A DNA stretch of 64,000 nucleotides from Desulfobacca sp. (GTDB lineage Bacteria; Desulfobacterota; Desulfobaccia; Desulfobaccales; Desulfobaccaceae). Shown one piece after another: positions 43,743-52,551 of this stretch. Under the pieces are notes generated by a model. It was given only the letters and a program-made list of their open reading frames with translations. It was not told where the DNA came from and made no database searches. The first letter of the stretch is position 1; each line of letters opens with the position of its first letter. The stretch spans positions 1 through 64,000 of the forward strand of contig DYEV01000024.1 in the NCBI GenBank assembly GCA_020725545.1. The letters are read 5' to 3'. The position numbers were made by a program, and so were the translations under genes.

Positions 43743-43931
43743 TTACTTTGCTTGGAGAATAATCTTGTGTTCGCCCAAACGGAGTTGATAAAAGGCGGCC
43801 TTGACCACTTTCTGCTCCCCAAAGATGCTCACCAGCCGCAGGCTGTCGCCCTCCGGTTCAATGATATCCACATCCGGCAGGAGAACCTCCTCCCGGCCAT
43901 TTTTCAGAAGAAATGCTGTTGCTTCGCACAT
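43743..43931 (-). CDS. CooT-family nickel-binding protein
   Basis: 62 residues: MCEATAFLLKNGREEVLLPD then a short beta-rich body ending KVVKAAFYQLRLGEHKIIL. It matches the CooT family, whose Cys2 helps bind nickel. ATG 43931 is preferred to 43979 because the family begins at MC and GGAGAG lies upstream. Small nickel chaperone-like proteins accompany CODH or hydrogenase maturation. Located just upstream of the cbiM leader. Confidence 0.82.
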   Translation of the reverse strand: MCEATAFLLKNGREEVLLPDVDIIEPEGDSLRLVSIFGEQKVVKAAFYQLRLGEHKIILQAK

Positions 43932-43977
43932 AAGACCGTTCTCTCCTTCCTGGCCAACAAGCAATCGGTCCTTGGAC

Positions 43978-44027
43978 AAAAAAAAACCATGAGAGACTGG
44001 CGCGTTCTGGCGCCCTGGCCTTCATGG
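43978..44027 (-). terminator. intrinsic terminator after tRNA-Sec
   Basis: On the minus strand CCATGA (44027-44022) pairs with TCATGG (43992-43987), with an inner GGCGC/GCGCC helix, followed by nine T (43986-43978). It lies about 105 bases after tRNA-Sec and about 45 bases before the cooT ATG, and could end the tRNA transcript or attenuate cooT. Confidence 0.6.
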
Positions 44028-44132
44028 CTGTAAATACATCGCGGCTTGCCTTCCGCCAAACTGACGGCGTTAATTTAATATAGCCTATGCCCCAGTCTTG
44101 TCAAGGTGAAAATTACCCGCTCCTCATGCAGT

Positions 44133-44227
44133 TGGCGGAAGTGCATGGGAATCGAACCCACCCATCGCCTCGCGACGATACACCGGATTTGAAGTCCGGG
44201 GGCCCCACCAGTGAGCCTTGCACTTCC
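44133..44227 (-). tRNA. selC: tRNA-Sec (anticodon UCA)
   Basis: A 95-base selenocysteine tRNA including encoded CCA. The 8-bp acceptor stem GGAAGTGC/GCACTTCC, the anticodon loop CTTCAAA with UCA (44190-44192 on the plus strand as tga), the long variable arm ATCG-TCGCGAGG-CGAT and TTCGATT in the T loop are clear. It proves that UGA is read as Sec in this genome; selD at 51382 is a user. Confidence 0.96.
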
Positions 44228-44752
44228 GCAGAAAAATAATTAACATATTTATTATAACTTGAGCTCTGCCATTGGCAAGCCCTTTTGCCGCAGGCAGTGA
44301 AAAGCCCGGCCTTCGCCCTCCTTGGGCGGCTGGCTGGGTCGACACCGGGGTGGAAGCGGCGCCGGGAGCTATGGCCAGGAAAGTTTTTGCAATTACCTGT
44401 CAGAGACTCTTGCGTAACCTCCCCGATTATGCTACCAAATATTTGAGAAGAAATAGCTTCCTGCCCGAGTGCCGGGACTGGCCAAGAAGTCGAGGCAGAG
44501 GTGGAATAGTTTTCTGCAGGCAAGCAAAATCCGCCATCTTGCCGCATTCACGTTAATCACAGGACCGGCGACAGCCAAAACTAGCCTTGCACCAGAGCCG
44601 TGCTCCGCGATAAGGCTGCACAAGGTATTCAGGGGAGCAGTGCACCAGGAGTGCTGGTCAACGGTAGCGGCCTGATCCCCAGGACTTCGGCCAGGAACCT
44701 CGCCAGGCGTGTTATTAACAATTTTGCCAATCTTTAGAGTGTATACGTTATC
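44228..44752. other. intergenic region, no supported gene
   Basis: 525 bases between tRNA-Sec and the S41 genes. A 94-codon plus-strand ORF at 44272-44556 overlaps minus-strand ORFs of equal quality and has no family features. Nothing else stands out. Confidence 0.35.
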
Positions 44753-46099
44753 ATGAAGCTAAAAATGCTGCGAGTTGTCTTTGCCAAGTTGCGGTTCACC
44801 CGGCGGTGGACCCTCGTCGGCCTGGTGTTTCTGCTGGTGCTCGGCTTTTTCGTCAGGGTAGCGCCTGCGCCTGCGGTTTCCTCCCAGGCATACGCGCAAC
44901 TACGTCTCCTGGTGGAAGCCCTGTATGAGATCGATAATAAGTATGTGACCGAAAAGAAGGAGCGCGACCTGATTTATGGGGCCATCCGGGGTCTGGTGGC
45001 GTCCTTGGATGCCAATTCTTCCTTCCTCACCCCCGCCGAATATCAGGAATCACAGAGCAAGACGGCGCCGGCCGAAGCGGATGCGGGCCTGGAGCTGTCC
45101 GTCAAGGATAATCTGCTCACCGTTATTGCCTCGTTGGAGGGCGGACCCGCCTGGCAGGCCGGCATCCGAGCCGACGATCACATCCTCAAGATCAATAATC
45201 AATCCACCCGGGCCATGACGGCCTTGGAGGCCGCCAAAAAGTTGCAGGGCCCGCCTGGCACCAAGGTCAAATTGCAGTTAATCCGCACCGGTCTGGCCAA
45301 ACCGCTGGATCTGGAAGTAACCTTGGAACGCCCTGCCGTGGAAAGCGTCAGCCACTATCCTCTGGAAGACGGTTTCCATTATATCCGCCTGCGCAATTTC
45401 AAAGAACGGTCTGCCCAGGAACTCCAGCAGGCCCTGCGCGCCAGCCAAAGTGGAACGACACCCCCCCGAGGGATTATCCTCGATCTGCGCAACACCGCTG
45501 GCCCGCAGTTTGAGGAGGCCAGACGCCTGGCCTCTACCTTTGTAGGTAATGAGCCGATTTATACGGTCAAGGGTCGCCAGAACGGGAATAAACAGACTTT
45601 TACCGGCCTGAAAGAATATCAGGTTCTCAAAGAGAGAGTGCCTCTGGTGGTGCTGGTGGATCAGGGCACGGGGCGGGCTGCTGAAATTCTGGCCGGGGCG
45701 CTGCAGGCCCAATATGGCGCGGTCCTCATGGGCTACAAGACCTTTGGTGATTGCGCCGTCTCCAAAGTTTTCCCGTTAAAAGACGGTTCGGCCATCATTG
45801 TCAGCGTCGGTTATTGCTATACCCCCCGAGAACAGCTGATCCAGGGTAAAGGGTTGGAACCTGACATCTCGGGCCCCAACAAAGACGGTGAAGAGCAACC
45901 GGTGGCCACGCCCCCCAAACCGGAGAAATCCAAAAAGATCCCAGATGTCCAGGAAGTTCGCCAGGATCCCTTAGTCGTCCAAGCCCTCAATAAATTGAAA
46001 AATTGGGGCCGCCAGGGTGCTTCCCAGCAGCAGCTGCCCCGCACCCTGAAAAAAAAGCAGGTGGCCGGTTCCCAGGGTTTACCAGAAGAACTCTCTTAG
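44753..46099 (+). CDS. S41 peptidase homolog without catalytic residues
   Basis: 448 residues: N-terminal helix (LVGLVFLLVLGFFVRVAP), PDZ domain (about 110-190; AGIRADDHILKINNQST), S41 core and an extra C-terminal tail. In the core, the active Ser of GSASASE is replaced (GTGRAAE), the Lys of TFGKGSVQ by Asp (TFGDCAVS) and the Gln by Ser. All three residues of the Ser-Lys-Gln triad are gone, while the fold and PDZ stay. It is likely a regulatory pseudoprotease or scaffold for the intact paralog that follows 33 bases later. Confidence 0.85.
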   Translation: MKLKMLRVVFAKLRFTRRWTLVGLVFLLVLGFFVRVAPAPAVSSQAYAQLRLLVEALYEIDNKYVTEKKERDLIYGAIRGLVASLDANSSFLTPAEYQESQSKTAPAEADAGLELSVKDNLLTVIASLEGGPAWQAGIRADDHILKINNQSTRAMTALEAAKKLQGPPGTKVKLQLIRTGLAKPLDLEVTLERPAVESVSHYPLEDGFHYIRLRNFKERSAQELQQALRASQSGTTPPRGIILDLRNTAGPQFEEARRLASTFVGNEPIYTVKGRQNGNKQTFTGLKEYQVLKERVPLVVLVDQGTGRAAEILAGALQAQYGAVLMGYKTFGDCAVSKVFPLKDGSAIIVSVGYCYTPREQLIQGKGLEPDISGPNKDGEEQPVATPPKPEKSKKIPDVQEVRQDPLVVQALNKLKNWGRQGASQQQLPRTLKKKQVAGSQGLPEELS

Positions 46100-46132
46100 T
46101 CGATACCCCAGCAATCTGAGGAAAAAGCCAGT

Positions 46133-47467
46133 ATGAATATGAATTATCCAACAACCACGGAGAGTCCCAGGGTGCCCGTGTTAAGGCGGGGTTATGCTGT
46201 CCTCAGTCTGCTGCTCGGGCTGCTCCTGGTTTTATCCGCCACTGCCACACCTGCCTTCCCCCTGACGGAAGAGAGCCGGGAAAATCTGGCGGTCTTTGCC
46301 GAAGCCCTGGGCATTGTGGAAGACAACTATGTGGAGCCCCGAGATATCAAAAAACTCATCTATGGAGCTATTCGAGGCATGGTGAGCAGCCTGGATTCCC
46401 ATTCTGCCTTCATGGCTCCGGAAGAGTTTAAAGAACTGCAGATCGAAACCAAAGGCAGTTTTAGCGGCATCGGTATCGAGATCACCCTCAAAGATAACCT
46501 CCTCATCGTCGTCTCGCCCATTGAAGGGACCCCGGCCTATCGGGCCGGCTTGCAGGCCGGCGATCGGATCATCAAGATCGACGGTCAGAGTACGAAGAAG
46601 ATGAGCCTGCTGGATGCGGTGCGCAAGATCCGGGGAGCCAAAGGCTCCGCCGTCACTTTAACCATCATGCGGGAGAATGTGGATAAACCCAAGACCTTTA
46701 CCCTGGTCCGGGAAATTATCCCCATCCGCAGCGTGCGGGTGCGGCATTTTGACGACGGCATCGGCTACATCCGCATTACCAACTTTCAGGATAAAACCGA
46801 TCATGATCTGCAACAGGCGATAAAAGACCTCAACACGAAATTCAAACCACTCCGGGGCTTGATATTAGATTTGCGCAACGATCCCGGCGGCTTATTAGAT
46901 CAGGCCATTAAGGTGGCCGATGAATTCCTCACCTCCGGCCTCATCGTCTATACCGAAGGCCGGAATAAGGCCCAGACCAACCGGTTCTATGCCCAAGACA
47001 GTGGCAGTGAACTAGAAAAAAGCATCCCCTTGGTCATCTTGATTAATGAGGGCAGCGCCTCAGCCTCCGAGATTGTGGCCGGAGCCATGCAGGACCGCAA
47101 ACGGGCCACCCTCGTGGGGACCAAAACCTTTGGCAAGGGCTCGGTCCAGAGCATCGTCCCCCTGGAGGATGGTTCCGCCCTGCGTCTGACGACCGCTTAT
47201 TACTATACCCCCTCCGGCCGAGTGATCAATGAGAAGGGCATTCAACCCGATCTGTTGGTGGAGATGCCGGCCATCCCAGAAGGCAAAACCGTCAAAGACC
47301 TGCGTCAGGAAGCCTTGGAACGGCGCATGAAAGGTGAAGATCTGGCGGATAAAGCCTGGACGGTCCCCATCTCTGCTGCGGAACTGGAAAAGGACCCACA
47401 ATTGGCCCGGGCCCTGCAAGTGCTGCGCCAGGGAATGGCGGCCAAGACCTCGGAGGCCAAGCGCTAA
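46133..47467 (+). CDS. S41 C-terminal processing peptidase (active)
   Basis: 444 residues: signal/anchor (YAVLSLLLGLLLVLSATATP), PDZ (about 95-170; AGLQAGDRIIKIDGQSTKKM) and S41 core with GSASASEIVAGAMQD (catalytic Ser) and KTFGKGSVQSIVPL (Lys, Gln). It cleaves C-termini of periplasmic proteins. In tandem with its dead paralog, probably cotranscribed, and followed by a strong terminator. Confidence 0.94.
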   Translation: MNMNYPTTTESPRVPVLRRGYAVLSLLLGLLLVLSATATPAFPLTEESRENLAVFAEALGIVEDNYVEPRDIKKLIYGAIRGMVSSLDSHSAFMAPEEFKELQIETKGSFSGIGIEITLKDNLLIVVSPIEGTPAYRAGLQAGDRIIKIDGQSTKKMSLLDAVRKIRGAKGSAVTLTIMRENVDKPKTFTLVREIIPIRSVRVRHFDDGIGYIRITNFQDKTDHDLQQAIKDLNTKFKPLRGLILDLRNDPGGLLDQAIKVADEFLTSGLIVYTEGRNKAQTNRFYAQDSGSELEKSIPLVILINEGSASASEIVAGAMQDRKRATLVGTKTFGKGSVQSIVPLEDGSALRLTTAYYYTPSGRVINEKGIQPDLLVEMPAIPEGKTVKDLRQEALERRMKGEDLADKAWTVPISAAELEKDPQLARALQVLRQGMAAKTSEAKR

Positions 47468-47549
47468 TCAGAGCCGGGCTGGCCTAACCTCTGCGCGGAC
47501 AAAGCCACATCGCCCGGCTGCCCCGCGGGAGGGCGCCGTACTTACCACT

Positions 47550-47585
47550 TCCCCCTGCCGTCAGGGAGCGAGCAGGGGGATTTTT
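47550..47585 (+). terminator. intrinsic terminator after the S41 pair
   Basis: TCCCCCTGC (47550-47558) pairs with GCAGGGGGA (47572-47580), perfect 9 bp, followed by five T (47581-47585). It ends the protease operon before der. Confidence 0.85.
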
Positions 47586-47682
47586 GTCAGTCGGCGGTTG
47601 ATAGTTGATAGTTCTCAGTTGAAAGTTGATAGATATGAGTTGCTCATTGGAAGCAGAGATTGCTCCGTACCATGCCAAAACC

Positions 47683-49053
47683 ATGCAGAAGCCGACGCCA
47701 CCCTTCGTGGCCCTCATTGGCCGCACCAATGTGGGGAAGTCCACCCTTTTCAACCGCCTCACCCGGCAGTCCCGGGCCTTGGTGGACGATCAACCCGGCG
47801 TGACCAGGGATCGTCTTTACAGTCCCGTCACCTGGCAAGACCGTTCTTTTATCCTCATTGATACTGGCGGCTTCGGGGGTGCGAACGATGGACTCAGCCG
47901 GGAAGTGCGTCGTCAGGCCGAGACCGCGGCAGCCGAAGCCGACCTTATCCTTTTCCTGGTGGACGCGACCCGGGACATCCAAGCCGACGATCTGGACGTG
48001 GCCGAATTCCTGCGCCGGGCCGGGAAACCGGTCCTGCTGGTCGTCAACAAAGTGGACGGCCCCAAACAAGAGGCCCTGATCCCGAGCTTTTATCAACTCG
48101 GTTTCAGCCCCCTCTATCCCGTGTCCGCAGCCCATGGCCTGGGCGTCGAAACCCTGTTGGAGGCCATCGCCAGCCATCTGCCCCCAGCAGCTGAGGCCGA
48201 GGCACTGCCGACGGGGCTGCGGGTGGCGGTCCTGGGCCGGCCCAATGTGGGGAAGTCTTCTTTTATTAATCGGGTTCTGGGCCAGGAACGGCTGTTGGTC
48301 AGCGACACCCCCGGCACCACCCGAGATGCGGTGGAGACCCCCCTGCTGTGGGAAGGACGCCCTTATGTCCTCATCGATACCGCGGGCATCCGCCGGCGCA
48401 GCCGCGTCCAGGCGGACCTGGAACGGGGTATGGTCTGGCAGGCCCTGCGGGCCTTGGAGCGGGCCGAGGTAGTGCTGTTCCTGGTGGACATTTCTGAAGG
48501 ACTGACGGAGCAGGATCTGCGGATTTTAGGTCTGGTGGCCCAAGCCGGCAAGGGCTGCCTCATTGGGTTGAACAAGTGGGACTTACTCAAAGGTTCGGAA
48601 AAAGAGAAACAACATACGTTAGATTGGCTGCGCACTAACTTGCGCGTGATGCCCTATGCGCCGTTGTTGCCGTTGTCGGTGGCCACCGGCTATCAGGTGG
48701 CCAAAGTCTTTCCCCTGATTGAGAAGATTGCCGCACAATGGCAATTCCGAGCCGGGACCGGGGAATTGAATCGCCTCTTTACGGAAATTGTCAACGCCCA
48801 GCCGCCCCCGCGCTTTCGCCACCGCAGCGTCAAGTTTTACTACATTACCCAAGCCGGGACCCGGCCGCCCACCTTTATCATCTTCACCAACATCCCGGGG
48901 GCGGTGCCGGAATCATACCGGCGCTACCTGAGCAATCAGCTGCGGGAGCGTTTGGACCTGCCGTATGCAGCCATCCGGCTGCATTTTAAGGGCAAAGAAC
49001 GCCGCCGCGGTCGAACCGGTGGCGGCGCGACCTCACCTTCGGGCCGTCTCTGA
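47683..49053 (+). CDS. der: ribosome biogenesis GTPase Der (EngA)
   Basis: 456 residues with two GTPase domains in tandem: GRTNVGKSTLFNRL / DTGGFGG / NKVDGP, and GRPNVGKSSFINRVLGQ / DTAGIRR / NKWDLL, then a KH-like C-terminal domain. It binds and matures the 50S subunit. The ATG at 47683 (MQKPTPPFVALIG) fits the family; ATGs at 47626 and 47635 are possible but add residues that align with nothing. Confidence 0.95.
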   Translation: MQKPTPPFVALIGRTNVGKSTLFNRLTRQSRALVDDQPGVTRDRLYSPVTWQDRSFILIDTGGFGGANDGLSREVRRQAETAAAEADLILFLVDATRDIQADDLDVAEFLRRAGKPVLLVVNKVDGPKQEALIPSFYQLGFSPLYPVSAAHGLGVETLLEAIASHLPPAAEAEALPTGLRVAVLGRPNVGKSSFINRVLGQERLLVSDTPGTTRDAVETPLLWEGRPYVLIDTAGIRRRSRVQADLERGMVWQALRALERAEVVLFLVDISEGLTEQDLRILGLVAQAGKGCLIGLNKWDLLKGSEKEKQHTLDWLRTNLRVMPYAPLLPLSVATGYQVAKVFPLIEKIAAQWQFRAGTGELNRLFTEIVNAQPPPRFRHRSVKFYYITQAGTRPPTFIIFTNIPGAVPESYRRYLSNQLRERLDLPYAAIRLHFKGKERRRGRTGGGATSPSGRL

Positions 49054-49073
49054 AGCTTCGCCTAACAGCGCAG

Positions 49074-49343
49074 TTACTTAACTACGCGTAATTTGCGTTG
49101 GGTGCGGGAGCCGTCCGATTGACGAAAACGGAGTAGGTTCTTCCGGTGTGATTGGGCGTGCAGGAGATTATTTTTGACCCGGATCCCACTAATCAAAAAA
49201 AAGGCGATGACGGCTTTTTCCCATTCCGGGGTGGGATGAAAATCTTCCATGATTTCCTTGTAGTGGGTTAATTGACTCGCCAGATCTTTTTCGTCCAGGG
49301 ATAAAATCTGTGCGGCCAGCTCTTCTACCGTTTTTTGAATCAT
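49074..49343 (-). CDS. conserved-looking small protein, function unknown
   Basis: 89 residues, charged and helical (MIQKTVEELAAQILSLDEKD, SQLTHYKEIMEDFHPTPEWE) with one hydrophobic stretch (AVIAFFLISGIRVKNN) and a basic tail. GGGAGG lies ten bases before the ATG. Convergent with der. No family recognised. Confidence 0.6.
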   Translation of the reverse strand: MIQKTVEELAAQILSLDEKDLASQLTHYKEIMEDFHPTPEWEKAVIAFFLISGIRVKNNLLHAQSHRKNLLRFRQSDGSRTQRKLRVVK

Positions 49344-49492
49344 AGAAGGTACGCCTCCCAGTTAAGTCGAGCCTCGCCATGCATGTGCAATAGTTATAGG
49401 CCAACTGCAGGGTGTTTGTCAACAAAAAGGTGCTTGGGGGCCAATATTTATTTTGCAGTAATTATCAATAGTTATCCGGGCTGCGGGAATTT

Positions 49493-50233
49493 TTAAAAAA
49501 TGTCCGAATCCGTAAAATTTTCCAGATGTTGGATGACCGTCAGAAGTCCGTTCACTTCATATTCAAGAATCTTCAAGCCCTGCGCGGCCGTAGCCGGCCC
49601 GGGATCCCCCCAGACGCCTCCAGGCCAATAGCGCCGTTTCTGCCGGGTCAGGATATATTTGGGAAAAGCCGGCCACTCCGCCGGGGCGGTGCCCTGGACC
49701 AGTTCCGGCCGGATGGCCAGGACAATGGCGGTTTCCACTTCGCCGGCATGGGCGTCCCCGGGAGTCTGAATAAGGGTGGGGTCCTGGCGCAGGGCCTCCC
49801 GGAGGAGATCCAGGACATTGACTACGGCTACTTTGATGTCGGGAAAGTCTTGCAAGAGCTGTTCCCCAGCCTCAATGAGGGCGGCCACATGGGTGCCGCC
49901 GGCATGGCCCGTGAGAAAAATAATGTGGCGGCAGCCCATGCGGTAGAGGGAAGTGGCCACATCCCGGGCCAGCAGTCGGACCGCCGCGGCCGAGATGCTG
50001 ATGGTGCCGGGATGGTCACTGGTGGAGCGGCAGAGGCCATACGGGAGCGGCGGCGCCACCAGAACCGCCCGGCGCGCCGCGACCCGTTCGGCCACCTCCT
50101 GGGCGTGAAGCAGGTCAGTGTTCAAGGGCAGGTGCGGACCGTGCTCCTCCACTGAACCACAAGGGATGAGCACAGTCTGGGTCTGCTGCAACGCCGCTTC
50201 CACCTGCGGCATGGTCATGGTTGCCAGCAACAT
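49493..50233 (-). CDS. creatininase family protein
   Basis: 246 residues: LIPCGSVEEHGPHLPLNTD carries the metal-binding Glu/His/Asp, with HIIFLTGHAGGTH and DAHAGEVETAI later. Family members hydrolyse cyclic amides or act in cofactor maturation (MftE, ArfB-type); the substrate here is unknown. GAGGAG precedes the ATG by seven bases. Divergent or cotranscribed genes do not fix its role. Confidence 0.9.
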   Translation of the reverse strand: MLLATMTMPQVEAALQQTQTVLIPCGSVEEHGPHLPLNTDLLHAQEVAERVAARRAVLVAPPLPYGLCRSTSDHPGTISISAAAVRLLARDVATSLYRMGCRHIIFLTGHAGGTHVAALIEAGEQLLQDFPDIKVAVVNVLDLLREALRQDPTLIQTPGDAHAGEVETAIVLAIRPELVQGTAPAEWPAFPKYILTRQKRRYWPGGVWGDPGPATAAQGLKILEYEVNGLLTVIQHLENFTDSDIF

Positions 50234-50392
50234 CTGAGGACTCCTCTGCAGGCCGGGGCCGAGGGCCAGGGTTCAGTAGTCAGTCTGACGACAAGTTCAG
50301 ATCTTGGCCTCCGTTCAGGATGACAAAATATGGGCCCTTTGGCAAGAAGCTCCGATATTTTTCTCTAGGCCTGGCTCCTTCTTTTTTTGGGC

Positions 50393-50957
50393 TCACGGCT
50401 CACGGCTCACGCTTCCCTGCAGACGCGTTGGGATGCCCAAGTGGGACAGCATCGCCGCCGCGCCCCGCGGCACCAACTTCTGGCAGTCGCCTCCCGCCGC
50501 CATCACCTGGCGCACCTCAGTGCTGGTCAAGCCCTTGGCCGCCAGGGGCCGACGCCATAACACCTCCACGGTGAGTCCCAAAGACTGGAACATCTGCAGC
50601 TTCCGTTCCCCCCACTCATCATAAATGGTCAAGAAAAAAAACCGCCCTGAGGGGCATATAATACTGATAGAGGTCGGGGAAATTGATGGGGAACGGCACC
50701 AGCGAAAAGTCCGCGGCCGGCCAGCCGGCCTCCTCCAAGGGCTGTTGCACCACCCGATAGCGCTCGTACAAAGTCAGGGGATTGCGCTCCGGGGCGCTGC
50801 GGCCCGGATCGGCCGGGTCAAACCTGATCAGGGTGGGATCGGGATTGGTAATGCCAATCACCAAATGATGGCAGCGGGTCTTGGCCGCCTCCAGATAGCG
50901 CAGATGATCAAGATGGAAGATCTGGAAGCGACCGTGGGCCACACCGGTTTCATACAT
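50393..50957 (-). pseudogene. NMN adenylyltransferase (NadM type), frameshifted
   Basis: Reading starts at ATG 50957 (GGGAGG nine bases upstream) with GVAHGRFQIFHLDHLRYLEA, the nucleotidyl-transferase HxGH-type site. It runs to MPLRAVFFL and then needs a shift to continue as TIYDEWGERKLQMFQSLGLT and LTSTEVRQVMAAGG, the ISSTxxR-type motif. The break is in eight consecutive A (50634-50641, plus strand); seven would restore the frame. A sequencing error in the homopolymer, slippage-based recoding or a true mutation are all possible. Total length would be about 188 residues, normal for archaeal-type NadM in NAD synthesis. Confidence 0.8.
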
Positions 50958-51149
50958 GCCTCGCATCCTCCCAGGATTGGCAGGTTGACGGGTAGAGATT
51001 GGGGAGGTTGGCGCTTCTCGGTCTTTTTATGGCTTACCCGAAAAGCAGACCACGGGCAAGAAAAATGCTGAACTTGGTAATATATGCAAACAACACCAGG
51101 TTATTGGTTTTTATCTATAAAAAAACAATTATTTATTGAATTTATCAAT

Positions 51150-51178
51150 TTGACAAATTGAAAATCTCTAGTTACAAA
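51150..51178 (+). promoter_or_regulatory. promoter upstream of selD
   Basis: TTGACA (51150-51155), 17 bases, TACAAA (51173-51178, 4 of 6 matches to TATAAT), in AT-rich DNA. Transcription would begin near 51185, about 200 bases before the selD ATG. Confidence 0.5.
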
Positions 51179-51231
51179 TAAAATATGCTTTTTAGAGGTA
51201 AGTTATTTCATTCCGACCCTTTTACCTGAAT

Positions 51232-51275
51232 CAGTCCTCGTGCGGCTGCCGGGACTGAGTAAGCCGTTTTTTCTG
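51232..51275 (+). promoter_or_regulatory. competing hairpins with T-run in selD leader
   Basis: CAGTCC (about 51232) can pair with GGGACTG (about 51252), while CGGCT inside that loop can instead pair with AGCCG just before TTTTTT (51270-51275). The second form looks like a weak terminator, the first like an antiterminator, so selD may be controlled by attenuation. Confidence 0.35.
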
Positions 51276-51381
51276 GTTCCTGCTTCGATTCTCACTTTCC
51301 AATCATCCCGCCGCAACCGCACGTCATCAGGAGAGTCCACCGCGCCCATCTTGTGGGACGTTGTGAGCCCAGTGGAGTAAG

Positions 51382-52434
51382 ATGCAATCCGAAGACCGTC
51401 AGCCGTTAATGGAGCAGGTGCGGGCCGCGGGTTGAGCTGCCAAGATTCCTCCCGGTGAATTGGAGGAAATTCTGGCGGCCCTGCCCCGGCAGCAGCATCC
51501 CGATCTGTTGGTGGGCATGGAAACCGCCGACGATGCCGGAGTGTATCGTCTTAGCAGTGAGATAGCCCTCATCCAGACGGTGGATTTTTTCACGCCCATC
51601 GTCAATGATCCCTATCTGTTCGGGCAGATCGCCGCGGCCAATGCCCTGAGCGACGTCTATGCCATGGGCGGCCGGCCCTTAACGGCCATGAACATCCTTT
51701 GTGTTTCCCTGAAAATGGTCGCCAAGGAGGACCTGGCGGCCATCTTGCGGGGCGGGATCGACAAGATTCATGAAGCGGGCGCCCTGTTGGTGGGCGGACA
51801 CAGCGTCGAGGACCAGGAATTGAAATATGGCCTGTCCGTTACCGGCATCGTCCATCCGGACCGCATCCTGACCAATGCCGGCGCGCAGGTCGGGGACAGT
51901 CTGATTTTGACCAAACCGCTGGGGACGGGGGTTCTGGCCACAGCCAGCAAAGGCCGGTTGGCCTCGCCGGCGGTGGAACAGCAGGCGGCTGATCTCATGC
52001 GCACCTTGAACCGGATTCCCGACGATGTTTTGGCCAGCGGCACGATCCATGCGGCCACCGATATTACCGGTTTCGGCTTTTTGGGCCATGCCCTGGAGAT
52101 GGCCAAGGGCTCCCAAGTCGTGCTGACCGTGTTCGCCTCTCAGGTGCCGGTGCTGGCCGCGGCCCTGGAATTCGCCGCCATGGGCTTGATCCCGGCCGGC
52201 AGCTTCGCCAATCGCCGTTTCTGCGAGCACCACCTCCAGGTCTCCTCCGGAGTGAAGCCGCTCCTCCTGGATCTCCTGAGCGATACCCAGACCAACGGCG
52301 GTCTCCTCCTGGCCGTAGCCCCGGCTGCCGCTCCCCATATCGTCCGCCGCTTTCAGGAAGAAGGGCTGGCGGCCACCGCCATCGTCGGCGCAGTGACCGC
52401 ACCGGGGCCGGGGGTCATCCGGGTGGAGCCGTAG
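51382..52434 (+). CDS. selD: selenide, water dikinase (selenoprotein SelD)
   Basis: 350 residues including selenocysteine at codon 18 (TGA 51433-51435; context AAG-U-AAKIPP). SelD makes selenophosphate from selenide and ATP. GTGGAG is six bases before ATG 51382, which lies upstream of the in-frame TGA, so ORF finders start too late. Motifs after the Sec: GMETADDAGVYRLS, NALSDVYAMGG, VGGHSVEDQELKYGL. A SECIS-like stem follows the TGA and tRNA-Sec lies at 44133. First gene of a selenium-type cluster. Confidence 0.93.
51446..51468 (+). promoter_or_regulatory. SECIS element in selD
   Basis: TTCCTCC (51446-51452) and GGAGGAA (51462-51468) form a 7-bp stem with loop CGGTGAATT containing GGU. The stem begins ten bases after the UGA. 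Size, distance and loop GGU match bacterial SECIS hairpins read by SelB. Confidence 0.78.
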
Positions 52435-52551
52435 GAGAGTGGTCAGTTCTCAGTGACCAGTGGTCAGAAGAATTTTTTCAGCCCACCACTCCTGGCCTGG
52501 GTTGAGACCTTTAAACTTTGACCTCATACCTTATGTTAGGGGGGAGTGAGT

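Larger units (their letters stand above)
50958..51381. other. AT-rich upstream region of selD
   Basis: No gene. AT-rich between 51090 and 51210, in contrast to its surroundings. Holds the promoter and hairpin listed separately; the remainder shows nothing. Confidence 0.5.

Noticed and set aside
44272-44556. 94-codon plus ORF near tRNA-Sec
   Set aside because: Comparable ORFs on the minus strand, no start signal, overlaps nothing real; treated as chance.
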